Assembly: GCA_965200825.1 (NCBI GenBank) | Contig: OZ241385.1 | Location: 1,922,001-1,986,000 of the forward strand | Reading direction: 5' to 3' | Source: Bin80 sp026709335 | Lineage (GTDB): Bacteria > Bacteroidota > Rhodothermia > Rhodothermales > Bin80 | DNA: 64,000 bases | Shown: in pieces, positions 27,780-37,257 of the stretch | How positions within the stretch are numbered: position 1 is the first letter of the stretch | How the letters are laid out: the number at the start of each line of letters is the position of its first letter | Position numbers and translations under genes: made by a program | Notes under the pieces: model-generated | The model's database searches: none | What the model was told of the DNA's origin: nothing | The model's input: only the letters and a program-made list of their open reading frames with translations

Positions 27780-29861
27780 ATGATTTTAACAAAGCTTGTG
27801 CATGCAACCCCGCTGTGGATCTGTGTTCTAATCCTAATCTCAGCGTGTAACAGTGAAACTGAAATCGATTCTATTGAATTTACTGGCCTGAATAGTGATT
27901 ATGTAGGGGATGCTCTCTGCTTTGATTGCCATGAAACTCAGTGGACTGGATTTCAGGATCATGGGATGGCAAAATCCTATTATCCGCTAACCAGCTCCAA
28001 TATAGTAGAAGACTTCAATACAGATCCGATTTGGCATAGCGAGAGCGAATTCTGGTATCGTGCGATTGAAGAGGATGGCGCCTATTGGCAAGAAGAATTT
28101 CGACTAAATGCACAAGGAGAACAGATACATAGCTTGAAACGTCGCATGGATTTTGTGGTTGGCAGCGGAAATGCAGCCCGTACTTACCTGTCAGAATCCA
28201 ATCAACGCCTGTATCAACTCCCCCTGACATGGTACAGTCAAGTCAAACAATGGGATTTCAGTCCTGGTTATGAGATTGCGAACAAACGGTTCGGGCGTCT
28301 GATTCCAGACCGATGTATGTCCTGCCATAACAGTTACCCCCATAGTGTGGAATGGGTCGAGGGCAAATATGTGGACGCCCCTGACGGAATTAGCTGTGAG
28401 CGCTGCCATGGCCCTGGCGGCGATCATGTGGAGTTACGTCTTGCCGGTGGTGGTCCAACGGGGGATACTGATTACTCTATTGTGAACCCTATGAGGTTAT
28501 CCCACGATCTTCAGATGGATGTATGTCAACAATGCCACCTACATACGTCAGTTTCACTCCTTAGAGATGATCGTGGGCCGTTTGATTTTAGACCATCTGA
28601 GCGATTGCAAGACCATCTTGCCCTCTTCTCGGCATATGACTCTACGAATAAACTAGATGTGATATCACACGCTGAACGCCTTTCCCAGAGTGCTTGTTAT
28701 TTATCAGGATCTCCACAAATGACTTGCACCACCTGCCATAACCCACATGAGGGATTCAGGGATAAGGGACCTGAATATTTTAACAACACATGTAATTCCT
28801 GTCATGAGTCCGTCCCCGACCACGAACTCAAAGTCGATTGTGCGAGCTGCCATATGCCAAAAGAAATTGCAGATGGAACCCCTCATGCCACGTTTACAGA
28901 TCATTGGATCCGTGTTGTTCAAGATGAACCTCTCATGTCAACTCATAAAGAACCTGGATTGACCCCATACTATGAGCGTGATCAAACAGAATTGGAGCAT
29001 CTAGAAGCAGTTGCGACTTTAGTCCATGCGACTCAAACCGGCAATATTGATGAATTAGAGAAAGGAATTGAGTTGGCGCGTTCATCAAGAAATATGGATA
29101 CAACGGGCGAAGCCAGCTTTTTGATGGGAGTATCACTTTGGCGTTTAGGGCGTTCGGAAGAAGCGATTGAACCATTGGAAGCCTCTGTTCAAATGCGTCC
29201 GAATATCCCGGAACGCTTAAATGCCTTGGCGCAGGCCTATGAAAGTGCACACCAGAAACAAAATCAAATCGGATCACTCTATGAGCGTGCTCTGGATATT
29301 CAACCTGCGCTTGCTGATGTAAGAATCAATTATGGACGATACTTGGAGACAGAAGGCTCTCTGGCAGAAGCAATTATACAATACCGCCTTGCTATTGAAG
29401 AGAAACCTTGGCTGGTGCAGGCACACTATAACTTGGGTACTGCGCTTCTGCAAGATGGTGAATTTATCCAGGCGGAGGCAGCCTTGGTACAGACTCTGAA
29501 CCTAGATCCGGATCATTCTGAAGCTCTCGGAAATTTAGGATTACTGCTATTGCTGAATGAGCGCATTGATGCAGCAGGTGAGTATTTTCAACGAGCTGTC
29601 AAGGCGGCCCCCGAAAACCCGGTTGCACACAGTAATCTTGGTTCATGGCATTTTGATCTCGGAAATTTTGACGCTGCTGTGGTTCACCTGGATCGAGCAG
29701 TAACACTTGATCCAGAATATATTGAGGCATGGGAAAACCTAGCCTTGTCTTATGCCCGGATGGACAGATCGGCCGATGCTGTACGCGCAGCCGAACACGT
29801 GATAGAACTAAATCCCGATAACCCCATAGCGCTTGTTATATTGGATGCATTTGGAAGATGA
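27780..29861 (+). CDS. Seven-haem cytochrome c lipoprotein with C-terminal TPR domain
   Basis: A 693-residue protein. The signal ends in a lipobox (LILISAC), so it is lipid-anchored. Seven CxxCH haem sites are present: CFDCH (47), CMSCH (179), CERCH (206), CQQCH (249), CTTCH (316), CNSCH (338) and CASCH (354). The spacing resembles cytochrome c554/doubled-CXXCH families. From about residue 400 to the end there are roughly eight TPR-like helical repeats (AHYNLGTALLQDGEFIQAEA, EALGNLGLLL). It is probably an electron-transfer or oxidoreductase protein that also docks partners. The stop overlaps the next start as ATGA, so the two are translationally coupled. Haem attachment would need the Ccm system (44,906-46,947). 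Confidence 0.92.
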   Translation: MILTKLVHATPLWICVLILISACNSETEIDSIEFTGLNSDYVGDALCFDCHETQWTGFQDHGMAKSYYPLTSSNIVEDFNTDPIWHSESEFWYRAIEEDGAYWQEEFRLNAQGEQIHSLKRRMDFVVGSGNAARTYLSESNQRLYQLPLTWYSQVKQWDFSPGYEIANKRFGRLIPDRCMSCHNSYPHSVEWVEGKYVDAPDGISCERCHGPGGDHVELRLAGGGPTGDTDYSIVNPMRLSHDLQMDVCQQCHLHTSVSLLRDDRGPFDFRPSERLQDHLALFSAYDSTNKLDVISHAERLSQSACYLSGSPQMTCTTCHNPHEGFRDKGPEYFNNTCNSCHESVPDHELKVDCASCHMPKEIADGTPHATFTDHWIRVVQDEPLMSTHKEPGLTPYYERDQTELEHLEAVATLVHATQTGNIDELEKGIELARSSRNMDTTGEASFLMGVSLWRLGRSEEAIEPLEASVQMRPNIPERLNALAQAYESAHQKQNQIGSLYERALDIQPALADVRINYGRYLETEGSLAEAIIQYRLAIEEKPWLVQAHYNLGTALLQDGEFIQAEAALVQTLNLDPDHSEALGNLGLLLLLNERIDAAGEYFQRAVKAAPENPVAHSNLGSWHFDLGNFDAAVVHLDRAVTLDPEYIEAWENLALSYARMDRSADAVRAAEHVIELNPDNPIALVILDAFGR

Positions 29862-31738
29862 GATATAAGATTGCCCTATTTCTGCTCTTACTTTTTGGCA
29901 CAGCATGTGGGCAAAAGGAAATGATCCCATATCAGAACCTAGCTGCTAACTATGTGGGGATAGACGCTTGTGCAGACTGTCATCCGGACAAGGTGGCTAC
30001 GTTCACTCAATCACAGATGGGGCGGTCGTGGGAGTTAGCAAAGCCAGCTAATAGCAGTGCTGATTTTGATAACCCCGTGCCTGTTTATGACGATTTTAAT
30101 GACCTTTATTATGTCGGGCTCCGAAAAGGTGACGATCTCTATGTCGTTGAATATCGACTCAATGGTGTAGATACGGTGCACAAGCGCATAGAGAGAATTG
30201 ATTACATTGTTGGAAGTGGTCATCACACGAATTCTCATATCATGGATGTGAATGGATATCTCTACCAGATGCCATTGACTTGGTACGTGCAAGAGGGCAA
30301 GTGGGATTTGCCACCTGGATTTGAAGGACCGAACAACAGTCGGTTTGACCGGCCAATTCCACTGAAGTGTATGACCTGTCACAATGCGATGCCAGAGTAT
30401 GTAGAAGGATCAGAGAATCGATACCTTTCTGTACCCCACGGAATTGATTGTGAGCGCTGCCATGGCCCTGGCTCCCTGCACGTTGAATCTGTCCGAAGTG
30501 GCATTGCGGCCAATACCTCTATTGAAGCGGATTACACGATTGTCAACCCTGCTAAGCTTTCAGCCCAAGAACAGTTTGATATTTGCCAGAGTTGCCACCT
30601 CCAAGGAGCTTCGGTTAATAAGCCTGGTCATAGATTCACGGATTTTAGGCCCGGGATGTCCTTGGCCAATATTGAGAATGTGTTTTGGCCTCGCTATGCG
30701 GACAGCTTGACTCAGTTTGTTATGGCATCCCATCCTGACCGCCTTCGCCAAAGTGCATGCTTCCAAGCTTCAGAAACCATGACATGCATCACATGTCATG
30801 ACCCTCATGTTCCAATTGAATCAGTGTCAGAGAGCCATTATCAGGATGTATGTCAATCCTGCCATACTGAAAGTGAAAATAACCTGCTATGCCCAACTGA
30901 GGAGGCTGCTCTCGGGGTGAATTGCACAGATTGCCACATGCCTGCATCAGGCTCGCAAGATATCCCTCATGTAACGATCACCGATCACTTTATCCGCTCT
31001 CCCGGATCTAAATTATCAGAGGTCTTGAACCCCAACGCTCAAGCTGATCTAGTTCGCATGAGTAGCCTCATAGATGAATCACCTACGGAGCGTGAAACTG
31101 CAGAGGGGTTCATGAATTACTACGAAATGATCACGAATGCGCCTGGCTTCCTTGATTCAGCAGCCGTATATCTGCGGCGGGCCCAACGCGCCGGGGAGAA
31201 TGTGGACAAGGACTTGATCAGAATGCATTTTTTGAGAGGTGAGCCTACTAGCGTATTGCGCATAGCCCGTAATATGGATGATACACCCGACGCATGGACT
31301 GCCTATCGAATAGGAGAATCTTATTTGACTGAGCAAATGCCACAACAGGCAGTCCAATATCTGAAGCAGGCTTTACAGGGTGCACCTGAACATTTACGTT
31401 TCATGATTCGATTGGGCGTTGCGCAGAGCCAGGCGGGGCTTATCACAGAAGCGATTATCACTTTTGACGACGCCCTCCGGCGTAACCCAAAACAAGCAGA
31501 AGCCTATAATAATCGTGGCTATGCACATATCTTAAACAGAGACTTTGATGCGGCGGAAAATGACTTTAAAGCAGCAATTGAGCTCGATCCAGATCTAGAA
31601 CAGGCTATAGCAAATCTCGCTTCCCTATATCTCAATACAAATCGTTTGGACGTAGCTCGCATATATGCACAACGACTGATCCAACTAGATCCTGCCAACC
31701 TGCAATATAGACAGCTATGGGAGTATATTCAACGGTAA
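29858..31738 (+). CDS. Second seven-haem cytochrome c lipoprotein with TPR domain
   Basis: A 626-residue paralogue of the preceding gene with the same order. Lipobox FGTAC comes first, then CADCH (38), CMTCH, CERCH, CQSCH, CITCH, CQSCH and CTDCH, and then TPR repeats from about residue 470 (AYNNRGYAHILNRDFDAAE). The N-terminal block YVGIDACADCH parallels YVGDALCFDCH in the first copy, and the CERCHGPG segments match exactly. The C-terminal half is shorter, with fewer TPRs. The pair arose by tandem duplication and has diverged well. It may form a two-subunit, 14-haem assembly on the membrane; this is inference. Confidence 0.92.
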   Translation: MRYKIALFLLLLFGTACGQKEMIPYQNLAANYVGIDACADCHPDKVATFTQSQMGRSWELAKPANSSADFDNPVPVYDDFNDLYYVGLRKGDDLYVVEYRLNGVDTVHKRIERIDYIVGSGHHTNSHIMDVNGYLYQMPLTWYVQEGKWDLPPGFEGPNNSRFDRPIPLKCMTCHNAMPEYVEGSENRYLSVPHGIDCERCHGPGSLHVESVRSGIAANTSIEADYTIVNPAKLSAQEQFDICQSCHLQGASVNKPGHRFTDFRPGMSLANIENVFWPRYADSLTQFVMASHPDRLRQSACFQASETMTCITCHDPHVPIESVSESHYQDVCQSCHTESENNLLCPTEEAALGVNCTDCHMPASGSQDIPHVTITDHFIRSPGSKLSEVLNPNAQADLVRMSSLIDESPTERETAEGFMNYYEMITNAPGFLDSAAVYLRRAQRAGENVDKDLIRMHFLRGEPTSVLRIARNMDDTPDAWTAYRIGESYLTEQMPQQAVQYLKQALQGAPEHLRFMIRLGVAQSQAGLITEAIITFDDALRRNPKQAEAYNNRGYAHILNRDFDAAENDFKAAIELDPDLEQAIANLASLYLNTNRLDVARIYAQRLIQLDPANLQYRQLWEYIQR

Positions 31739-32039
31739 GGCCCTTTGATCTCATATCGTATTTCCTCTTCGCACAATATTAAACAATCCCGGATCTAGAA
31801 ATGCTACGAACCCCTACCCCATTTACCCCGTCTATACCACTCTATGCAGCGAACTTAAGAGGTTAATGAATCAGGAAGTGAGCCTCATCAATTCATTTCT
31901 GGGTATTCGTAGTCCCTCACTGAAGAAACATTACGAATAGAGAGCATTTCTCGGGATCATTCAAAATGCATAAAAACGAAGAAAGGCACCCCTCTCATTG
32001 CAGGGATGCCCTCCTATAATTTCGTGAAATAATGAATAT
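31739..32039. other. Convergent intergenic region
   Basis: About 300 bases between the end of the second cytochrome gene (plus) and the end of the first propeller paralogue (minus). Only the minus-strand terminator at 31972-32010 is evident; no plus-strand terminator was found for the cytochrome pair. Confidence 0.5.
31972..32010 (-). terminator. Intrinsic terminator of the first propeller paralogue
   Basis: On the minus strand GGCATCCCT (32010-32002) pairs with AGGGGTGCC (31993-31985) with one G-T wobble, followed by TTTCTTCGTTTTT. It resembles the terminator of the neighbouring paralogue in stem core and tail. Confidence 0.75.
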
Positions 32040-33473
32040 TTATTTCACGAGTGTCATTCTACCACTGAGTAGGTGTCCTGCGACATTCAACTGATACACA
32101 TAAGTACCCGAGGAAAGATCAGTTGCATTAAAGGTAGCGGTATATTTACCTGTGATCAAATGCTCATCAACAAGCGTAGCTACCTCCCGGCCTAGAACAT
32201 CATAAACCTTCAACGTAGCTAAACCCGCATCTTTTATTTCAAACTCAATATTTGTTTGAGGATTGAACGGATTTGGGTAGTTCTGTGACAGTGTAAACCC
32301 ATCAGGAATTTCAACAGGATCGCGCTGAATATTTGTTACCTGACCGCGCATGAATTTCTTGAACGTAAACCCTCTTGGAACACCACCAACTCCATTAAGC
32401 GGAATTCCATCACCATCCCGACTATTATCAAACAGGCCTACGTAAGCGTAATTTCCATCCGGTGAAAAGCCGATACCACGAGTCTTTTGTTCCCCAAACA
32501 CAAACGGCCAGTCGAAATTGAGACTGTCCACAATTTCATCTGTTGCTGGATCAATCGCAAACCAAGTTAACTCGCTCCCAGGGGCAAATCTTCCAACACT
32601 CGGTAATGGAATGCTTCCCGCAACTGAATGCCCAAGCCAGATATAACCGGTTGATGGATCGCGAGCACTGGACTCAGCAAGAAGCCCCTCATGAATCAGT
32701 CCAATGGAGTCATATGGAGCAAACTCATTCGGCCGCTGATACTTGTATGTGCCCGAATGTGTAAATGCAGACCAATACACCGTATTCCCATCGGCCGTGA
32801 CTTCTACAGTTCGGCCAATACCGGGTGCTGATGTCGTTACAATTTCTTTGTCTTGGAAATCAGAATCATAGACCTTTATGGGAGAACTTCCTGCTACCGG
32901 TGCAATATAGATGTTCCCATTTGCATCTATGCCCGGCGAAGCAGGAGAACCAAATTCTTCAGCACCTAAGTCAACTCTATCTAACACCTCACCGGTCTGA
33001 TGATCCAACCGAAACATCAAACTCGTTGGATTTTCACGTGTGAGGGGGTTATTTGGAGTAAATGGTGTCCCAACCATGATGATAATATTACCATTATGGT
33101 CAGTTCTTATGCCGCGGACATCTTTGGCAGGGCCATCTTTAACATCCCAAAAAAGTGTGTCTGCCATACCACGATATGTAAATGATCGTATAGGCTCCAT
33201 TGCCTTTGTCCCGTCAGAATTGAAGATGTGAACGGCGGGGGTACTAATGTATTCACCGTTCCTGTCCTTGAGTGTATCCTCATTTGCGAGAACCCAGAAT
33301 TCTGGGAAATACTGTGAAACCCACACCTTGCCTTCCGCGTCTACTGCAACTCCATGCGATGATCGCCAGAAGGTTGTTGAATCAGGAAATGGTCCCATAT
33401 CAATCCAACTCTGCGCACTTGTAGTTCCGCTTACAAGAAGACTAATTGCGATCAGAAATGCTTTTCGGGTCAT
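32040..33473 (-). CDS. Secreted beta-propeller protein with T9SS sorting domain (paralogue A)
   Basis: A 477-residue protein. Signal peptide LIAISLLVSGTTSA is followed by QSWIDMGPFPDS. NHL/SMP-30-like blades (HGVAVDAEGKVWVSQY, GIDANGNIYIAP, GIGFSPDGNYAYVGL) fill residues about 30-370. The C-terminus is a classic T9SS type A domain: FTLSQNYPNPFNPQT, LKVYDVLGREVATLVDE, GTYVYQLNVAGHLLSG. It would be exported by Sec, passed to T9SS and displayed or released. It is a tandem copy of the gene at 33,555. The sorting domain and about 300 bp of its DNA are almost identical between the two, whereas the propellers differ more. Confidence 0.9.
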   Translation of the reverse strand: MTRKAFLIAISLLVSGTTSAQSWIDMGPFPDSTTFWRSSHGVAVDAEGKVWVSQYFPEFWVLANEDTLKDRNGEYISTPAVHIFNSDGTKAMEPIRSFTYRGMADTLFWDVKDGPAKDVRGIRTDHNGNIIIMVGTPFTPNNPLTRENPTSLMFRLDHQTGEVLDRVDLGAEEFGSPASPGIDANGNIYIAPVAGSSPIKVYDSDFQDKEIVTTSAPGIGRTVEVTADGNTVYWSAFTHSGTYKYQRPNEFAPYDSIGLIHEGLLAESSARDPSTGYIWLGHSVAGSIPLPSVGRFAPGSELTWFAIDPATDEIVDSLNFDWPFVFGEQKTRGIGFSPDGNYAYVGLFDNSRDGDGIPLNGVGGVPRGFTFKKFMRGQVTNIQRDPVEIPDGFTLSQNYPNPFNPQTNIEFEIKDAGLATLKVYDVLGREVATLVDEHLITGKYTATFNATDLSSGTYVYQLNVAGHLLSGRMTLVK

Positions 33474-33484
33474 GAAAAAATATG

Positions 33485-33526
33485 TAAAAACAAAGAAGGG
33501 TATCCCCTCTTTTCACAGGGATACCC
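33485..33526 (-). terminator. Intrinsic terminator of the second propeller paralogue
   Basis: On the minus strand GGGTATCCC (33526-33518) pairs perfectly with GGGATACCC (33506-33498), followed by TTCTTTGTTTTT. It lies in the 81-bp gap between the paralogues, so each is likely transcribed on its own. Confidence 0.8.
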
Positions 33527-33554
33527 TCTTTTATTTTGATGAGTTATCGAAGAG

Positions 33555-34991
33555 TTACTTCACGAGAGTCATCGTACCACTGAGTCGATGTCCTGCAACA
33601 TTCAACTGATACACATAAGTGCCTGAGGAAAGATCGGTGGCATTAAAGGTGGCGGTATATTTACCGGCAACCAAATGCTCGTCAACAAGCGTGGCCACCT
33701 CTCGACCTAGAACATCATAAACCTTCAACGTAGCTAAGCCTGCATCTTTTATTTCAAACTCAATATTTGTTTGAGGATTGAACGGATTCGGGTAGTTCTG
33801 TGACAGCGTAAATCCATCAGGAATTTCAACAGGATCGCGCTGAATATTCGTCACCTGACCACGCATGAATTTCTTGAATACAAACTTCTGCTTATGTGAT
33901 GAATCAAAAAACCATTTGCATTCTCCATTTGTATTTTCCCCCTGCACCGCATCAAATATGCCCACATATGCATAGATTCCGTCAGGCGAAAAGCCTATAC
34001 CCCGTACATTTCTGTTGATACCACTACCACAATATGTGAAGGGAGAATCAAAATGAAGACTATCAACAATTGCATCGTCTGCTTCAGGATCAATTGCGTA
34101 AAGAGTTAATTCGCTCCCAGGTCGAAACATTCCTGTACTATCAAGAGAAACATCTGCCCCCCCATGGCCCAACCAAATGTACCCTGTGGTAGGATGCCGA
34201 GCACTGCCTTGGGCAAGGAGGCCCTCATGAATAAGTCCGAGAGAGTCGTACTGTGAAAATTCGCTGGCACGATGATATTTGTAAGTACCCCGATGAGTAT
34301 ATGCCGACCAATACACAGAATTCCCATCTGCACTAACCTCTACTGCTCTGCCAACTCCGGGAGAATTTAGAGATACATTACCAATCCACACAAAGTCAGG
34401 ATCAAAAATGCTGATCGGTGCGATTGCTTGAACAGGAGCAACATAAATATTCCCAGCTGCATCAATTCCAGGAGAAGCGGGAGAGCCAAATCGATCGGTT
34501 CCAAAATCAACCCGGTTCATTACCTCGCCTGTTTTGTGGTTAATCCGAAACATGAGGCTGGCCTCCTCCCCAACTACCACGATAATATCCCCATTGTGAT
34601 CTACCTTTACACCCGTAATTCGTTTAGCATCGAGCGAAGGGTTATTCGCGTGCCCTTTGGGACGGTAAGCGAGTGTATCTGTCACCCCGTTAAAGGTAAG
34701 GGCATGCATTGGCTCCATTGCCTTAGTTCCGTCAGCATTAAACACATGTAAGGAACTAGTCTGGAGGGATAGTGTATCCCCATTTATGACCGTAGGAAAA
34801 CTAAGGCTCCCTCCAAAAGTGGGATAATATTGTGCAAGCCAAATTTTGCCCTCTGCGTCTACAGCCACTCCATGAGCGCCCCGCCAGAAGGCCGATGAAT
34901 CAGGAAATACATCACCTTCAATCCAGTTCTGGGCACTCGCAACACCACTGATGAGAAGAAGCGTGGTAAAAAGTATCGTTTTACGAATCAT
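33555..34991 (-). CDS. Secreted beta-propeller protein with T9SS sorting domain (paralogue B)
   Basis: A 478-residue protein. The ATG at 34991 is preferred to an in-frame TTG two codons upstream because it starts the signal peptide MIRKTILFTTLLLISGVASA. The order is the same as in paralogue A: HGVAVDAEGKIWLAQYYPTF, ASPGIDAAGNIYVAP, GIGFSPDGIYAYVGI, then the T9SS type A domain ending GTMTLVK. A Cys pair (FTYCGSGINR, ENTNGECKWF) is unique to this copy. Its function is unknown. Surface propellers of this kind may bind ligands or carbohydrates. Confidence 0.9.
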   Translation of the reverse strand: MIRKTILFTTLLLISGVASAQNWIEGDVFPDSSAFWRGAHGVAVDAEGKIWLAQYYPTFGGSLSFPTVINGDTLSLQTSSLHVFNADGTKAMEPMHALTFNGVTDTLAYRPKGHANNPSLDAKRITGVKVDHNGDIIVVVGEEASLMFRINHKTGEVMNRVDFGTDRFGSPASPGIDAAGNIYVAPVQAIAPISIFDPDFVWIGNVSLNSPGVGRAVEVSADGNSVYWSAYTHRGTYKYHRASEFSQYDSLGLIHEGLLAQGSARHPTTGYIWLGHGGADVSLDSTGMFRPGSELTLYAIDPEADDAIVDSLHFDSPFTYCGSGINRNVRGIGFSPDGIYAYVGIFDAVQGENTNGECKWFFDSSHKQKFVFKKFMRGQVTNIQRDPVEIPDGFTLSQNYPNPFNPQTNIEFEIKDAGLATLKVYDVLGREVATLVDEHLVAGKYTATFNATDLSSGTYVYQLNVAGHRLSGTMTLVK

Positions 34992-35084
34992 ATTCAAAAG
35001 GATTTGATTGAAAAATATAATTAAAGTTCGCTACCAAAATACTAAGATACTATTCCTATATCTAAATTCCAAATTTCTCAGAGC

Positions 35085-36245
35085 CTAATTGCGCGTTGTA
35101 ATTCGAATAATTCCGGCAACCGAGTTCTCTGTCGAGTTCGTTGCCGCATAAAGATGCCCTCCCTGCCCCCATGCAAATCTGCGAGCAGCCTGAGCCAAGA
35201 CACCCGGATATAGCACTTGGGCATCTCCACCTGTATCTAAGAGTACAATAGAATCCGTTCTCTCAGATGTTCCTACATATAAGTTCCCCGATGCTGAGAA
35301 TGCAAGAGCGTGGCCCTCGCTACTATTGAAGGTGGTCAGATCAAATACTTCTTCCGCCACCCCTAGCTCGCCACTGGAATCAATCATAAATCGCCAAATT
35401 TTACTGCTTTGGTTTTGGATGGCCGTCAGATATAGATAGTCTCCTAGTGCTACTAGATCCTTCACATCTGCTTCAAATTTAAAACCTTTAACGGTTCCAT
35501 CTGACAAAATTCGATATATCTCCTGGTTATCTCCTGCTACCCAAAGACGATTGTTTGTATCAATTGCAATAGCTGTTAATCTGACAGCACGATCTGGGAT
35601 TACAGCAAATACCGAAAAATTATTTGAGCCATCCTGAGATCTAAACACAGCTCGAACAGATCGGACCCCATACAGGTCATTATTCAGCCCAAATGTAAAA
35701 TCTGTCCATAAAAACGGAGAATTAATGAATTCACTTCGTTCACCCTCAGGGGTGATGCGAATAATCCCAACGGGAATGCTGAACGCCACAAGAGAAACAT
35801 ATACATTTCCAGACGGGTCCGTAGCAATTCCATATATATCCTCAAAATCTTTGACCTCACCAAACTCAATAAATGGGGGATCCAGTCTATAAGATATGCT
35901 ATTACTAAAATTCTCCGCCCCCACAACCACAAGACGAAGATTCAATTCAGGTTGTGGATCATTTGGGGCCAGCAGGCGAAGCTGAGTGGATGTTGACTCA
36001 AGTACATCGGCACGGGTGCTACCAAAATACACTAGATTATCTGCAGGTTGAGTTGAAAAATTGCTACCAGTAATGATTACATCATCTACACCGGCCAAGG
36101 CTCTATCCTCAGGCATTATGCCTTCAATCACTGGGGTGGGCAGGCTGGCACGGTCTGGATCATATATACTCGGCGCAGTGCCCGAGTCACAGCCAAAAGA
36201 CATCACCAGACAAAATAGCCCAATGAACGGAGCTGAACGCCCCAC
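35085..36245 (-). CDS. IPT/TIG-domain lipoprotein with propeller repeats
   Basis: A 386-residue lipoprotein. The GTG at 36245 lies one base after the stop of the upstream PorV-like gene and gives a normal lipoprotein signal (MGRSAPFIGLFCLVMSFGC, Cys19). Upstream ATG codons (36281, 36323) would add residues overlapping that gene. Residues about 38-125 are an IPT/TIG fold (VIEGIMPEDRALAGVDDVIITGSNF). Residues about 135-386 are NHL-like blades (IYGIATDPSGNVYVSL, LAFSASGNLYVGTS). It is the last gene of the second receptor operon. A cell-surface binding lipoprotein partnering the receptor is a reasonable guess, in the place a SusD/SusE-type protein would hold. Confidence 0.8.
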   Translation of the reverse strand: MGRSAPFIGLFCLVMSFGCDSGTAPSIYDPDRASLPTPVIEGIMPEDRALAGVDDVIITGSNFSTQPADNLVYFGSTRADVLESTSTQLRLLAPNDPQPELNLRLVVVGAENFSNSISYRLDPPFIEFGEVKDFEDIYGIATDPSGNVYVSLVAFSIPVGIIRITPEGERSEFINSPFLWTDFTFGLNNDLYGVRSVRAVFRSQDGSNNFSVFAVIPDRAVRLTAIAIDTNNRLWVAGDNQEIYRILSDGTVKGFKFEADVKDLVALGDYLYLTAIQNQSSKIWRFMIDSSGELGVAEEVFDLTTFNSSEGHALAFSASGNLYVGTSERTDSIVLLDTGGDAQVLYPGVLAQAARRFAWGQGGHLYAATNSTENSVAGIIRITTRN

Positions 36246-36246
36246 C

Positions 36247-37251
36247 CTACAGCGAGAACCGTATTGCAAGACGTTGTACATTTGATAAAATACCAAAATC
36301 AGTATATGAATAGTCGGCTCCAAAGCCGAATCTGCGGAGAGATTGTTTTAGCCCCAACCCGAAACTGATCCCCTGCTCATCCGTGGGAAATACATATCCT
36401 GCACGAAGTGTGAATGTATTCAAAAAGGTGTACTCCGTACCTACCTTAATTTGTTCGGAAAAATCGCGCGGATTCGTAGCATCTACTGAAAGTAATAACT
36501 TATGCATGTTAGATCCGCGATCAATGAGATCCATCATATTCATGGACACACCAATATTTAGCGCCAATGGTAGAGCCACACCTTCTTCACTGAATGTAAT
36601 CTCAGGGGCAAAATTCCGTGCACTGACTGCAAAATTCAAACTCCGAAAGCCAGTCCTGTAGAGTACCCCAAAATCATATGCCAGAACCCCCTCTTCTATG
36701 TTTTCGCGGACATATTCACCTTCAGCATCGATTCCAGTTACAGAATTTGCCAAATATTGATTAGCCCACTTGAATTGAACACCAACAGAAAACTGATCTG
36801 ATAATTTTCTGGCATATCCGGCCCCGAAACTCCATGCTGACGGGGAAAAAGTGCCCACGTCCAAAAAACCCTGATCATTATCAAACCGAATAGTTTCTTC
36901 CAAATCGCCGTAGTCTACCATCAGGAATGAAAATCCAATCACTCCCAGACGGCCACTACCAGGGCGAAAGGATAGGCCACCCATTGAATAATTGATTTCG
37001 GCGATCCACTGGGTCTGCCCCAAAATAATATCCAAATTAGTCTCCTGCCAAGCCATCCCGCTGGGGTTGTAAAATAACGATGCTGCACCGTGATCAACCG
37101 CTGTTAAAGCATCTCCAAGAGCTGCAGCACGTGGATCCACGGACACAGACAAAAACTTCATTGCAGTCTGGGCAAGTTTTTTCTGCTGAGCGGAAACAGG
37201 CACCGCTGTACATACAGAAAACATCAACAATATGTAGCACCATTGCTTCAT
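36247..37251 (-). CDS. PorV/PorQ family outer-membrane barrel
   Basis: A 334-residue protein. Signal peptide ILLMFSVCTAVPVSA is followed by the family start KFLSVSVDPRAAALGDALTA and SLFYNPSGMAW, then amphipathic strands to a terminal IRFSL. The family carries or anchors T9SS cargo. It begins six bases after the stop of the T9SS cargo gene and ends one base before the IPT lipoprotein. It is distant from the PorV-like protein at 25,931 but holds the same operon position. Confidence 0.87.
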   Translation of the reverse strand: MKQWCYILLMFSVCTAVPVSAQQKKLAQTAMKFLSVSVDPRAAALGDALTAVDHGAASLFYNPSGMAWQETNLDIILGQTQWIAEINYSMGGLSFRPGSGRLGVIGFSFLMVDYGDLEETIRFDNDQGFLDVGTFSPSAWSFGAGYARKLSDQFSVGVQFKWANQYLANSVTGIDAEGEYVRENIEEGVLAYDFGVLYRTGFRSLNFAVSARNFAPEITFSEEGVALPLALNIGVSMNMMDLIDRGSNMHKLLLSVDATNPRDFSEQIKVGTEYTFLNTFTLRAGYVFPTDEQGISFGLGLKQSLRRFGFGADYSYTDFGILSNVQRLAIRFSL

Positions 37252-37257
37252 GCTGCC

